From: Bacteroidales bacterium
GTDB lineage: Bacteria; Bacteroidota; Bacteroidia; Bacteroidales; Tenuifilaceae
Length of the DNA stretch: 8,619 nucleotides
Reading direction: 5' to 3'
Assembly (NCBI GenBank): GCA_008933525.1
Contig: WBUV01000109.1
Location: 1 to 8,619, forward strand
Below the pieces are notes generated by a model, which saw only the letters and a program-made list of their open reading frames with translations, ran no database searches and had not been told where the DNA came from. The position numbers and the translations under genes are program-made. Positions 1 through 7,296 of this stretch are shown piece by piece; positions within the stretch are counted from its first letter, which is position 1, and the number at the start of each line of letters is the position of its first letter.

Positions 1-1
1 G

Positions 2-328
2 GATGCTCTTAAAGATGCCGATTTTGTGAAGAAAATTATTGAAACAGCGATCAACCGTTGGGATCCAAACTCTCCAGAGAAAATCACCTTAAAGGTGCTT
101 GTTCCTGCGGATATGGAGAAATCTATTGTTGACCACTTTACCAATAAGTCACATTCTAAGCTTAATGCTGGTGTGGACTTTGTGGCTGACAAGGCCATTA
201 AGTATGGTTTCAAGATTGGTCCTAAGGATGGTAGCTACATTATCAGCTTTACCGAGGCCGATTTTGAATCGCTTTTCAGGGATTACATGCGTCCAAAGAT
301 TGTAGCATTGCTATTTGGAGGAAAGTAG
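2..328 (+). CDS. atpE: V-type ATPase subunit E, C-terminal part (5' end outside window)
   Basis: Subunit E forms the peripheral stalk that anchors the V1 head to membrane subunit I. Only the last 108 residues are visible. The reading frame is already open at base 2 (D-A-L-K-D-A-D-F...) and runs to TAG at 326-328. The GTG at 26 is therefore an internal valine, not a start. The visible part is the globular C-terminal domain; the helical N-terminal half lies upstream of the window. The end, with GFKIGPKDGSYIISF followed by an RDYMRPKIVALLF-type terminus, resembles Bacteroidota E subunits as I know them. It sits directly upstream of the DUF2764 and atpA genes, the expected place in this operon type. 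The family identification rests on that resemblance plus context, since this domain is poorly conserved between phyla. Confidence 0.85.
   Translation, partial: DALKDADFVKKIIETAINRWDPNSPEKITLKVLVPADMEKSIVDHFTNKSHSKLNAGVDFVADKAIKYGFKIGPKDGSYIISFTEADFESLFRDYMRPKIVALLFGGK
317..322 (+). promoter_or_regulatory. Shine-Dalgarno site for the DUF2764 gene
   Basis: GGAGGA lies inside the last codons of atpE, 7 nt before the ATG at 330. It decides the start of the next gene. The in-frame TTG at 315 would overlap this site and has no upstream signal, so ATG 330 is preferred; the tandem ATG at 333 is a close alternative. Since the atpE stop is at 326-328, ribosomes ending on atpE are well placed to restart here. 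Confidence 0.75.
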
Positions 329-329
329 C

Positions 330-1202
330 ATGATGCGCAACTACTACTATTTGGTAGCCGGTCTTCCTGAACTATTAATGGATCAGGAACGAAAGGATTT
401 TAGCGTAAATGCACTTAAAGAGGAAGTAAAGGATAACGTTCATCCTAGCGACTATAAGCTGGTCGAATTTCTACACCTACCTTACGATAACGAGAATTTC
501 CTTAATCAACTTCTAAAGCGTGGCTTGGAATTTTCCGATATGGGTAACATCGAAAAGCCTATTTTCGATGAACTCGACGATAATTTCGCGGAATTACCAA
601 CCTACATGCAGGATTTCTACTATCAACATACAGGAAAACCAAAATCTCCTGAAATTGAAGCGGACGAGCCTGAGGTTGACAAGGACGATTCCTTTGCCAT
701 TGAAAAACACCCTGAAGTTCTATTCCAGGAGAAATTTTTCGACTTGGCAATCAGCAACAAAAATCAATTCATAAATCAGTGGTTCCTATTTATTCGGGAT
801 TTCAACAACATTCTGGCCGCATTAAATTGTCGCCGGTTGGGTGCAGATTCTGCCAAGCATTTGGTGGGCAATTACCCTTTAATTGAGATTCTCACAAAGA
901 GTCAAGCTGCCGATTTTGGATTGAAGCGTGAGATAGATTATCTGGATAAACTTGTTCAGATATCCGAAATTCAGGATGTTATTGAGCGTGAACGTAAGTT
1001 AGATTTGTTGAAGTGGGATATGGCTACCGAACTCACCACGTGGGACTACTTCAATATCAACTTTATTCTTGCTTTCTTCGTTAAAGCGGGCATTATTCAT
1101 CGTTGGTTAAAACTCGATGCCAAAACCGGAGAGGAACTTTTCAAGCGCCTATTCGACGATTTGAAAACATCGTACAACCTATCCGATAGCCTGCACTCAT
1201 AG
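330..1202 (+). CDS. DUF2764 family protein of the V-type ATPase operon, likely subunit C-like
   Basis: The product is 290 residues from ATG 330, one base after the atpE stop. The N-terminus (NYYYLVAGLPEL, residues 4-15) is the hallmark I associate with DUF2764 proteins, which occur between atpE and atpA in Bacteroidota, Chlamydia and spirochaetes. No signal peptide or membrane helix is evident, so it is cytoplasmic. A charged, mostly acidic segment (about 103-122) separates an N-terminal part from a helical C-terminal part. Residues 157-173 (DFNNILAALNCRRLGAD) and about 245-274 (FILAFFVKAG... then GEELFKRL) recall the repeated helical units of V-type subunit C/d. Subunit C joins the central shaft to the rotor ring, and no other candidate is encoded between E and K. 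The subunit C role is my inference. The family call is fairly firm; the function is not experimentally known to me. Confidence 0.8.
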   Translation: MMRNYYYLVAGLPELLMDQERKDFSVNALKEEVKDNVHPSDYKLVEFLHLPYDNENFLNQLLKRGLEFSDMGNIEKPIFDELDDNFAELPTYMQDFYYQHTGKPKSPEIEADEPEVDKDDSFAIEKHPEVLFQEKFFDLAISNKNQFINQWFLFIRDFNNILAALNCRRLGADSAKHLVGNYPLIEILTKSQAADFGLKREIDYLDKLVQISEIQDVIERERKLDLLKWDMATELTTWDYFNINFILAFFVKAGIIHRWLKLDAKTGEELFKRLFDDLKTSYNLSDSLHS

Positions 1203-1230
1203 TGAATCAGAATAGTAAAAATTAATAAAT

Positions 1231-1235
1231 AAGGA
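1231..1235 (+). promoter_or_regulatory. Ribosome binding site of atpA
   Basis: AAGGA lies 5 nt before the ATG at 1241, within an otherwise A/T-rich 38-nt spacer (1203-1240). It supports ATG 1241 as the atpA start. Confidence 0.6.
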
Positions 1236-1240
1236 TTCGA

Positions 1241-2998
1241 ATGAAAACTAAAGGTAAAGTAACCGGTATTATAGCCAACCTTGTGATAGTAGAGGTTGAT
1301 GGACCGGTTGCCCAGAACGAAATATGTTTCATAAATCTTTCTGGAGTGAACTTAAAGGCCGAGGTTATCAAGATTATTGGTAAACTCGCATACGTTCAGG
1401 TTTTTGAGAGTACACGTGGCCTACGTGTAGGTAACTCGGTGGAGTTTCAAGGACACATGCTTGAGGTTTCACTTGGCCCAGGGCTACTTTCCAAAAACTT
1501 CGATGGACTTCAGCACGATTTAGCAAAAATGGATGGTATTTTCCTTCAACGAGGCGATTATACCGATGCTCTTGATATGGACTCAACCTGGGAATTTACT
1601 CCAATGGTTGAAGCCGGCAAACAGGTTACTGCTGCCGATTGGTTGGGCGAAGTTCCCGAAAATTGGGTGAAGCATAAAATTATGGTTCCTTTCACATTGA
1701 CCGATAAGTACACAGTTAAGTCAATTGTACCGCAGGGAACCTACAAAATTACCGATACTATTGCTGTTTTAACCAACTCTAAAGGTGAAGACATTAACGT
1801 ATCGATGGTTCAAAAATGGCCTGTTAAACGTGCTATTACTGCTTACCGCGAAAAACCACGTCCATTTAAAATCATGGAAACTGGCGTTAGGGTTATTGAT
1901 ACTCTAAACCCAATTGCGGAGGGCGGTACAGGATTTATTCCTGGCCCATTCGGTTGCGGAAAAACAGTGCTTCAACACGCGCTAGCAAAGCAAGCCGAGG
2001 CCGATATGATTATTGTTGCAGCCTGTGGTGAGCGTGCAAACGAGGTAGTTGAAATTTTTGCTGAGTTCCCTCATCTTGAGGACCCTCGCACCGGTCGTAA
2101 ACTAATGGAGCGTACAACCATTATATGTAACACCTCTAACATGCCTGTAGCATCGCGCGAAGCTTCGGTTTACACCGCAATGACTATTGGTGAGTACTAT
2201 AGGTCGATGGGCTTGAAGGTTCTTCTTTTGGCCGACTCTACATCGCGTTGGGCACAGGCTCTCCGTGAGATGAGTAACCGTTTGGAGGAACTTCCTGGAC
2301 CCGATGCATTCCCAATGGACTTGCCCGCTATTATTGCAAACTTCTACGCTCGTGCAGGTATGGTTTACCTAAATAATGGCACAACAGGTTCTGTTACCTT
2401 TATTGGTACAGTATCGCCTGCTGGTGGTAACCTAAAGGAGCCTGTAACAGAGTCAACTAAAAAGGCTGCTCGATGCTTCTACGCACTATCTCAGCAACGT
2501 GCCGATAGTAAGCGATACCCCGCAATCGACTCAATGGATAGTTACTCTAAATACTTGGAATATCCAGAAATTCAGGAGTATCTAAATAAAAACATCAGTC
2601 CAAACTGGGTTAACCTTGTATTGAAATCAAAGAATATTGTTCAGCGTGGTAAAGAGGCTTATGAGCAAATCAACATCCTTGGCGACGATAGCGTACCGTT
2701 AGATTATCACGATAGGTTCTGGAAAGCCGAAATTATCGACTTTGTTATCCTTCAGCAGGATGCATTCGATAAAATCGACTCAAACACTCCAATTAAGCGT
2801 CAGCAATACATGCTCGAAAAAGTTATGGAGATTGCCGATATGAACTTTAAGTTCGATGGTTTTGAGCAATGTTCAATTTACTACAAGCGTATTATCAATA
2901 CACTTAAGCAGATGAACTACGCACAGTTCCAGACCGATGAGTTCAACAACTACGAGAAAGAACTTTACACAATCCTTAACGAAAGAAGAGTTGAATAA
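1241..2998 (+). CDS. atpA: V-type ATPase catalytic subunit A
   Basis: Subunit A carries the nucleotide-hydrolysing site of the V1 hexamer in the cytoplasm. The product is 585 residues, normal for the family. The N-terminal beta-barrel spans about residues 1-70. The A-specific non-homologous insert follows (about 110-195, with GDYTDALDMDSTWEFTP at 105-121). The ATPase core contains Walker A GPFGCGKT (235-242), the catalytic glutamate E264 in GERANE, the family signature NTSNMPVASREAS (297-309), and Walker B VLLLAD ending at D332, followed by STSRWAQALRE. A helical C-terminal domain closes the protein. All catalytic residues are present, so it should be active. ATG 1241 has a Shine-Dalgarno site and gives a full-length N-terminus. 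The stop overlaps the start of atpB by one base (TAATG), which suggests translational coupling and matched output of A and B. Confidence 0.98.
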   Translation: MKTKGKVTGIIANLVIVEVDGPVAQNEICFINLSGVNLKAEVIKIIGKLAYVQVFESTRGLRVGNSVEFQGHMLEVSLGPGLLSKNFDGLQHDLAKMDGIFLQRGDYTDALDMDSTWEFTPMVEAGKQVTAADWLGEVPENWVKHKIMVPFTLTDKYTVKSIVPQGTYKITDTIAVLTNSKGEDINVSMVQKWPVKRAITAYREKPRPFKIMETGVRVIDTLNPIAEGGTGFIPGPFGCGKTVLQHALAKQAEADMIIVAACGERANEVVEIFAEFPHLEDPRTGRKLMERTTIICNTSNMPVASREASVYTAMTIGEYYRSMGLKVLLLADSTSRWAQALREMSNRLEELPGPDAFPMDLPAIIANFYARAGMVYLNNGTTGSVTFIGTVSPAGGNLKEPVTESTKKAARCFYALSQQRADSKRYPAIDSMDSYSKYLEYPEIQEYLNKNISPNWVNLVLKSKNIVQRGKEAYEQINILGDDSVPLDYHDRFWKAEIIDFVILQQDAFDKIDSNTPIKRQQYMLEKVMEIADMNFKFDGFEQCSIYYKRIINTLKQMNYAQFQTDEFNNYEKELYTILNERRVE

Positions 2999-4317
2999 TG
3001 GAAACTAAAGCATTTCAAAGGATATACACCCAATTAATGGGTATTACCAAGGCAACCGTTACGCTTAAAGCGCAGGGTATTGCCAACGAGGAACTTGCTA
3101 TGGTTCACGGGCGTTTAGCTCAGGTGGTGAAAATTTTTGGCGATATGGTTACTCTTCAGGTTTTCTCTGGAACTGAAGGTATTCCTACCAACGCCGAGGT
3201 TGTTTTCTATGGTGAGCCTCCTAAATTAAAGGTAGGCGACGATTTGGCTGGACGTTTCTTCGATGCTTACGGTCGACCATTATTCGGCGCAACTGAGATT
3301 GAAGGAGAAGCACGCGAAATTGGTGGACCATCGGTTAACCCACTTCGTCGTAAGCAGCCATCGGAGCTAATTGCTACTGGTATTGCAGGTATCGACCTTA
3401 ATAATACATTGGTAACAGGGCAGAAGATTCCATTCTTTGCTGACCCCGACCAGCCATTCAACCAAGTTATGGCTATGGTGGCACTTCGTGCACAGGCCGA
3501 TAAGATTATACTTGGTGGAATGGGACTTTCCAACGACGACTTCCTGTTCTTCAAGAATGTGTTTGAGAATGCTGGTGCTCTGGACCGTATTATTAGTTTC
3601 GTGAACACCACTGAGCAACCTCCAGTTGAGCGCTTGCTTGTACCTGATATGGCTTTAACTGCCGCTGAGTACTTTGCAGTTCAGAAAAACGAGAAGGTGC
3701 TTGTTCTTCTAACCGATATGACCCTTTATGCCGATGCATTGAGTATTGTATCGAACCGTATGGACCAAATTCCTTCGAAGGACTCAATGCCTGGTTCACT
3801 TTACTCTGACCTTGCTAAGATTTACGAGAAAGCGGTTCAGTTCCCTGAGGGAGGTTCAATTACCATTATTGCTGTAACAACCTTGTCTGGTGGTGATATT
3901 ACCCATGCTATTCCAGATAATACTGGTTATATAACAGAGGGTCAGCTATTCTTACGTACCGATAGCGATACAGGAAAGGTTATTGTTGACCCATTCCGAA
4001 GCTTATCACGTTTGAAACAGCTTGTAATTGGTAAGAAAACCCGCGAAGACCATCCACAGGTGATGAACGCTGCGGTTCGTCTGTACGCCGATGCTGCTAA
4101 CGCAAAAACAAAACTTGAGAATGGTTTCGATTTGACTGAGTACGATGAGCGTGCACTTAAGTTTGCTCACGATTACTCTATGAAACTATTGGCAATTGAT
4201 ATCAATATTGAGGTTGATACTATGCTCGATACAGCTTGGCAGCTTTTTGCTAAGTATTTCTCAAAAACCGAGGTAGCAATTAAGAATGAGTTAGTTCAAA
4301 AGTACTGGCCTAACTAG
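2998..4317 (+). CDS. atpB: V-type ATPase regulatory subunit B
   Basis: Subunit B alternates with A in the V1 ring and completes the catalytic interface without hydrolysing ATP itself. The product is 439 residues, typical or slightly short for the family. Residues 1-75 form the beta-barrel and the degenerate nucleotide-binding core follows. There is no Walker A motif. At the equivalent place the chain reads GQKIPFFADPDQPFNQ (141-156), where many B subunits have GQKLPIFSGSGLPHN. The arginine finger is kept: SLSRL at 335-339, R338, preceded by NTGYITEGQLFL (308-319). LLTDMTLYADALSIVSNR (237-254) matches the family core. The start codon shares its A with the atpA stop, and only a weak purine-rich stretch (about 2983-2990) precedes it, so re-initiation after atpA is likely. 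Confidence 0.97.
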   Translation: METKAFQRIYTQLMGITKATVTLKAQGIANEELAMVHGRLAQVVKIFGDMVTLQVFSGTEGIPTNAEVVFYGEPPKLKVGDDLAGRFFDAYGRPLFGATEIEGEAREIGGPSVNPLRRKQPSELIATGIAGIDLNNTLVTGQKIPFFADPDQPFNQVMAMVALRAQADKIILGGMGLSNDDFLFFKNVFENAGALDRIISFVNTTEQPPVERLLVPDMALTAAEYFAVQKNEKVLVLLTDMTLYADALSIVSNRMDQIPSKDSMPGSLYSDLAKIYEKAVQFPEGGSITIIAVTTLSGGDITHAIPDNTGYITEGQLFLRTDSDTGKVIVDPFRSLSRLKQLVIGKKTREDHPQVMNAAVRLYADAANAKTKLENGFDLTEYDERALKFAHDYSMKLLAIDINIEVDTMLDTAWQLFAKYFSKTEVAIKNELVQKYWPN

Positions 4318-4343
4318 TTCTTAACCAATAAAAACTGATAAAA

Positions 4344-4946
4344 ATGGCAATTAAATTTCAGTTCAATAAAACCTCACTTAACGACCTTAACAAGCAGTTA
4401 AAGGTTCGCCTACGTGCGTTGCCTACCCTTAAAAATAAAGAGTCGGCCTTGCGTATGGAGGTGAAACGTGCTAAGAATAAGGTGCAGGAACTGGACGAAG
4501 CCCTATCAGCCCGAATTAAAACCTACGAGTATATGGTTAGCCTTTGGGGTGAGTTTGAGCATAATCTGGTTGTTGTGGAGGATGTTAGGTTAGGTAGGAT
4601 AAAAATTGCCGGAGTTCGAATTCCTGTGCTACAGGAAGTTCTTTTCAGGGTTAAGGAGTACAGCGTTTTCTCGCGTCCGTTCTGGTATACCGATGGTGTT
4701 AAAATTCTACAGGAGTTAGCATCGATAGGTATTGAACGCGATTTCTACTACGAAAAGATGCGCTTGCTCGACTATGCGCGTAAGAAAACAACGCAGAAAG
4801 TTAACCTTTACGAAAAGGTACAAATTCCGGGTTACGAGAATGCCATTCGGAAGATTAAGCGATTCCTAGAAGATGAGGAAAACCTTTCGAAATCGGCCAT
4901 GAAGATTGTGAAGAAACGTTACGATAATGCGGAGGTTGAGTCATGA
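4344..4946 (+). CDS. atpD: V-type ATPase central shaft subunit D
   Basis: Subunit D is the coiled-coil rotor axle that turns inside the A3B3 ring, as gamma does in F1. The product is 200 residues, usual for the family. It has a long N-terminal helix (about 10-75, starting FNKTSLNDLNKQL), a short middle section with beta character (about 80-118), and a long C-terminal helix. The conserved element TTQKVNLYEKVQIPGYENAI (149-168) corresponds to the family's TxxRVNALE...IP region. No membrane segment is present. The 26-nt spacer before it is A-rich without a Shine-Dalgarno match, common in Bacteroidota. Its last four bases, ATGA, overlap the atpI start. In other operons subunit F, which binds the middle section of D, is encoded nearby; it is not seen here. 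Confidence 0.95.
   Translation: MAIKFQFNKTSLNDLNKQLKVRLRALPTLKNKESALRMEVKRAKNKVQELDEALSARIKTYEYMVSLWGEFEHNLVVVEDVRLGRIKIAGVRIPVLQEVLFRVKEYSVFSRPFWYTDGVKILQELASIGIERDFYYEKMRLLDYARKKTTQKVNLYEKVQIPGYENAIRKIKRFLEDEENLSKSAMKIVKKRYDNAEVES
4931..4935 (+). promoter_or_regulatory. Shine-Dalgarno site for atpI inside atpD
   Basis: GGAGG (followed by TTGAG) lies 7 nt before ATG 4943, within the last codons of atpD. It favours ATG 4943 over the in-frame ATG at 4955. With the ATGA overlap it indicates coupled translation of the D and I subunits. Confidence 0.75.
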
Positions 4947-6745
4947 TAGTACCAATGATTAAATACAGCTTCCTTGTTTACCACCGCGATTTCAATAGTT
5001 TCCTATCGAAATTACAGGAACTAGGAGTGGTGGATATTTCTAAGGAAAATCGTACCGTTGATGAGGAAGAGAAGGCGATTATCAATCAAATCAACAGGTA
5101 TTCCAATGCGCTTAGGTTCTTCGAAACCCGAACACCATCGGAGGAGAAGATTACACTAAGCATGGATGCCGATGATGTGATTAGTCGTCTAGATATACTG
5201 CAAAAGGAACGTGAACAGTTCGATAACTCAATCAAGAAATCACAGAAAGAACTCGCCGAGGTTAAACCTTGGGGAAATTTCGACCAATCATTAATACATA
5301 AACTTTCCGATAAGGGTATCAAAATAAGATATTTTGCAATCCCTGAGAAAAGTTTTAACGATGAGTGGTTGCAGGAATATCCTATCGAGATTATTAGCAC
5401 CGAATCGGGATTAGTTTTCTTTGTACTTATTGATTCCGGTGATATTCAAATACCTGCTGATTTTCAGGAAGTTCGTCAACCTCAATTCTCTTGTAAATTT
5501 AAGGAAGATGAGATAAACCGATACCTCGGTAAGATTGATGAGATAGAAAAGGAGATTGACTTTTTGGCATCATACAATCAGGTTATTAAGAAATCGCAAA
5601 CCGAGTTAATAAACTCTTTGGAATTCAAGGTTGTATCGTCAAGTGCGGATAAGCAAGCTGGCGAATCTGTTATGGTTTTACAGGGCTGGGTTCCCGAACC
5701 TCAAAATCAGGATTTGGTAAACTTCCTTGAACAGGAAAGCGTTATTTATATTTCAGAAAAGGCTCTCCCCCAGGATAATGCACCAATTCTACTGAAAAAC
5801 AATAGATTTGCCAAACTGTTTGAGCCAATAACGAGGCTGTTCTCTTTTCCGATGTATGCGGAATTGGATTTAACTCCATTCTTTGCACCATTCTACATGC
5901 TGTTCTTTGGGTTCTGTTTTGGCGATGCCGGTTACGGAATTCTATTTGTAGTTGTTGCAACCATCTACAAGTTTAAAGCATCACAGACTGTAAAACCAAT
6001 ATTGTCGCTGGTGCAATTCCTTGGAATTGCTGCGGTAATTTTTGGAGCATTAACGGGTACCGTGTTTGGGTATGATTTAGCCGAAACACAAATTCCAGCA
6101 TTAGTTCAATACAAATCATTTTTCTTGGACAAAAACACAATGTTTTACTCATCAATGGCAATTGGTTTTGTCCAAATAATTTTTGGAATGTGCGTAAAAG
6201 CTGCTAATCAATGGATTCAATTTGGTTGGAAATACTCAGTATCGACAATTGGATGGGTTATTTTCCTTTTGAGTAGCGCTATTTTTGCAGTTCTAGGAAA
6301 AGTGAGACCTGAACTAGGATTGACAGCGTTTGGTCCTATTCACCTTGTAATTGTCGGTATTGCAGGTTTAGCAATTATGTTCTACAACTCCCCCGGGAAA
6401 AATCCTTTTATGAATTTTGGAACGGGAATATGGGACTCGTATAACATGGCAACAGGTTTGCTGGGTGATGTTCTCTCATACATCCGATTATTTGCACTTG
6501 GTTTAAGTGGTGGAATTCTCGGAGGTGTATTCAATAGCCTTGCTTTTGGAATGGCTCCTGACTTACCAGTGGCTAAACAGATTGTTATCGTATTAATACT
6601 ATTAATCGGTCACGGCATAAATATTTTTATGTCGGCCCTAGGTTCTCTTGTTCACCCTGTACGTCTTACATTTGTTGAGTTTTATAAGAATGCTGGATTT
6701 GTTGGCGGTGGCAAAGAGTACGAACCTTTTCAACGCAAACAATAA
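4943..6745 (+). CDS. atpI: V-type ATPase membrane subunit I (a subunit)
   Basis: Subunit I holds the stator in the membrane and supplies the half-channels and arginine that let ions on and off the rotor ring. The product is 600 residues. Residues 1 to about 300 are a cytoplasmic arm with two helical stretches (about 40-108 and 185-225) and globular parts that include GWVPEP (248-253). The membrane domain follows, with hydrophobic segments near 312-342 (FGDAGYG at 326-332, a family hallmark), 352-377, 401-425, 431-451, 463-481, 503-535 and 543-570. The first and sixth are long enough for two helices or a tilted one, so about eight helices are expected. The essential channel arginine is R515 in LSYIRLFALG (511-520), and a second conserved arginine is R574 in HPVRLTFVEFYKN (571-583). 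The length is slightly below many archaeal homologues but the protein appears complete. Confidence 0.97.
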   Translation: MIVPMIKYSFLVYHRDFNSFLSKLQELGVVDISKENRTVDEEEKAIINQINRYSNALRFFETRTPSEEKITLSMDADDVISRLDILQKEREQFDNSIKKSQKELAEVKPWGNFDQSLIHKLSDKGIKIRYFAIPEKSFNDEWLQEYPIEIISTESGLVFFVLIDSGDIQIPADFQEVRQPQFSCKFKEDEINRYLGKIDEIEKEIDFLASYNQVIKKSQTELINSLEFKVVSSSADKQAGESVMVLQGWVPEPQNQDLVNFLEQESVIYISEKALPQDNAPILLKNNRFAKLFEPITRLFSFPMYAELDLTPFFAPFYMLFFGFCFGDAGYGILFVVVATIYKFKASQTVKPILSLVQFLGIAAVIFGALTGTVFGYDLAETQIPALVQYKSFFLDKNTMFYSSMAIGFVQIIFGMCVKAANQWIQFGWKYSVSTIGWVIFLLSSAIFAVLGKVRPELGLTAFGPIHLVIVGIAGLAIMFYNSPGKNPFMNFGTGIWDSYNMATGLLGDVLSYIRLFALGLSGGILGGVFNSLAFGMAPDLPVAKQIVIVLILLIGHGINIFMSALGSLVHPVRLTFVEFYKNAGFVGGGKEYEPFQRKQ

Positions 6746-7240
<495 letters not shown>

Positions 7241-7252
7241 TAGAATATCAAT

Positions 7253-7296
7253 AAGCAAAAAGATCACAGCGTTTATTGTTGTGGTCTTTTGCTTTT
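7253..7296 (+). terminator. Intrinsic terminator of the ATPase operon, probably bidirectional
   Basis: A 17-bp stem starts 12 nt after the atpK stop. The left arm is 7253-7270 and the right arm 7278-7294, with a 7-nt loop at 7271-7277. The pairing has two G-T wobbles and one bulged A near 7257. The lower stem is A on the left and T on the right (CTTTTGCTTTT), so the T-rich tract needed for release is partly inside the stem and partly after it. Read from the other strand, the same structure ends in CTTTTTGCTTATT, so it can also end transcripts of the convergent ygiQ-like gene. Confidence 0.8.

Noticed and set aside
26..28. GTG at 26 as the start of a 100-residue protein.
   Set aside because: The frame is open to the window edge and the encoded sequence continues as subunit E. 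A mature E subunit is about twice this length, so the gene begins upstream.
315..317. TTG at 315 as the start of the DUF2764 gene.
   Set aside because: It overlaps the GGAGGA site that serves ATG 330, and would add five residues before the family's N-terminal NYYYLVAGLP motif.
1203..1240. Spacer between the DUF2764 gene and atpA as an internal promoter or attenuator.
   Set aside because: It is 38 nt of A/T-rich sequence with a ribosome site only; no hairpin or promoter boxes are visible.
3267..3618. Long open frames on the - strand inside atpB.
   Set aside because: They are antisense to a well-conserved coding region, resemble no family I know, and have no start signals. They are by-products of codon use in atpB.
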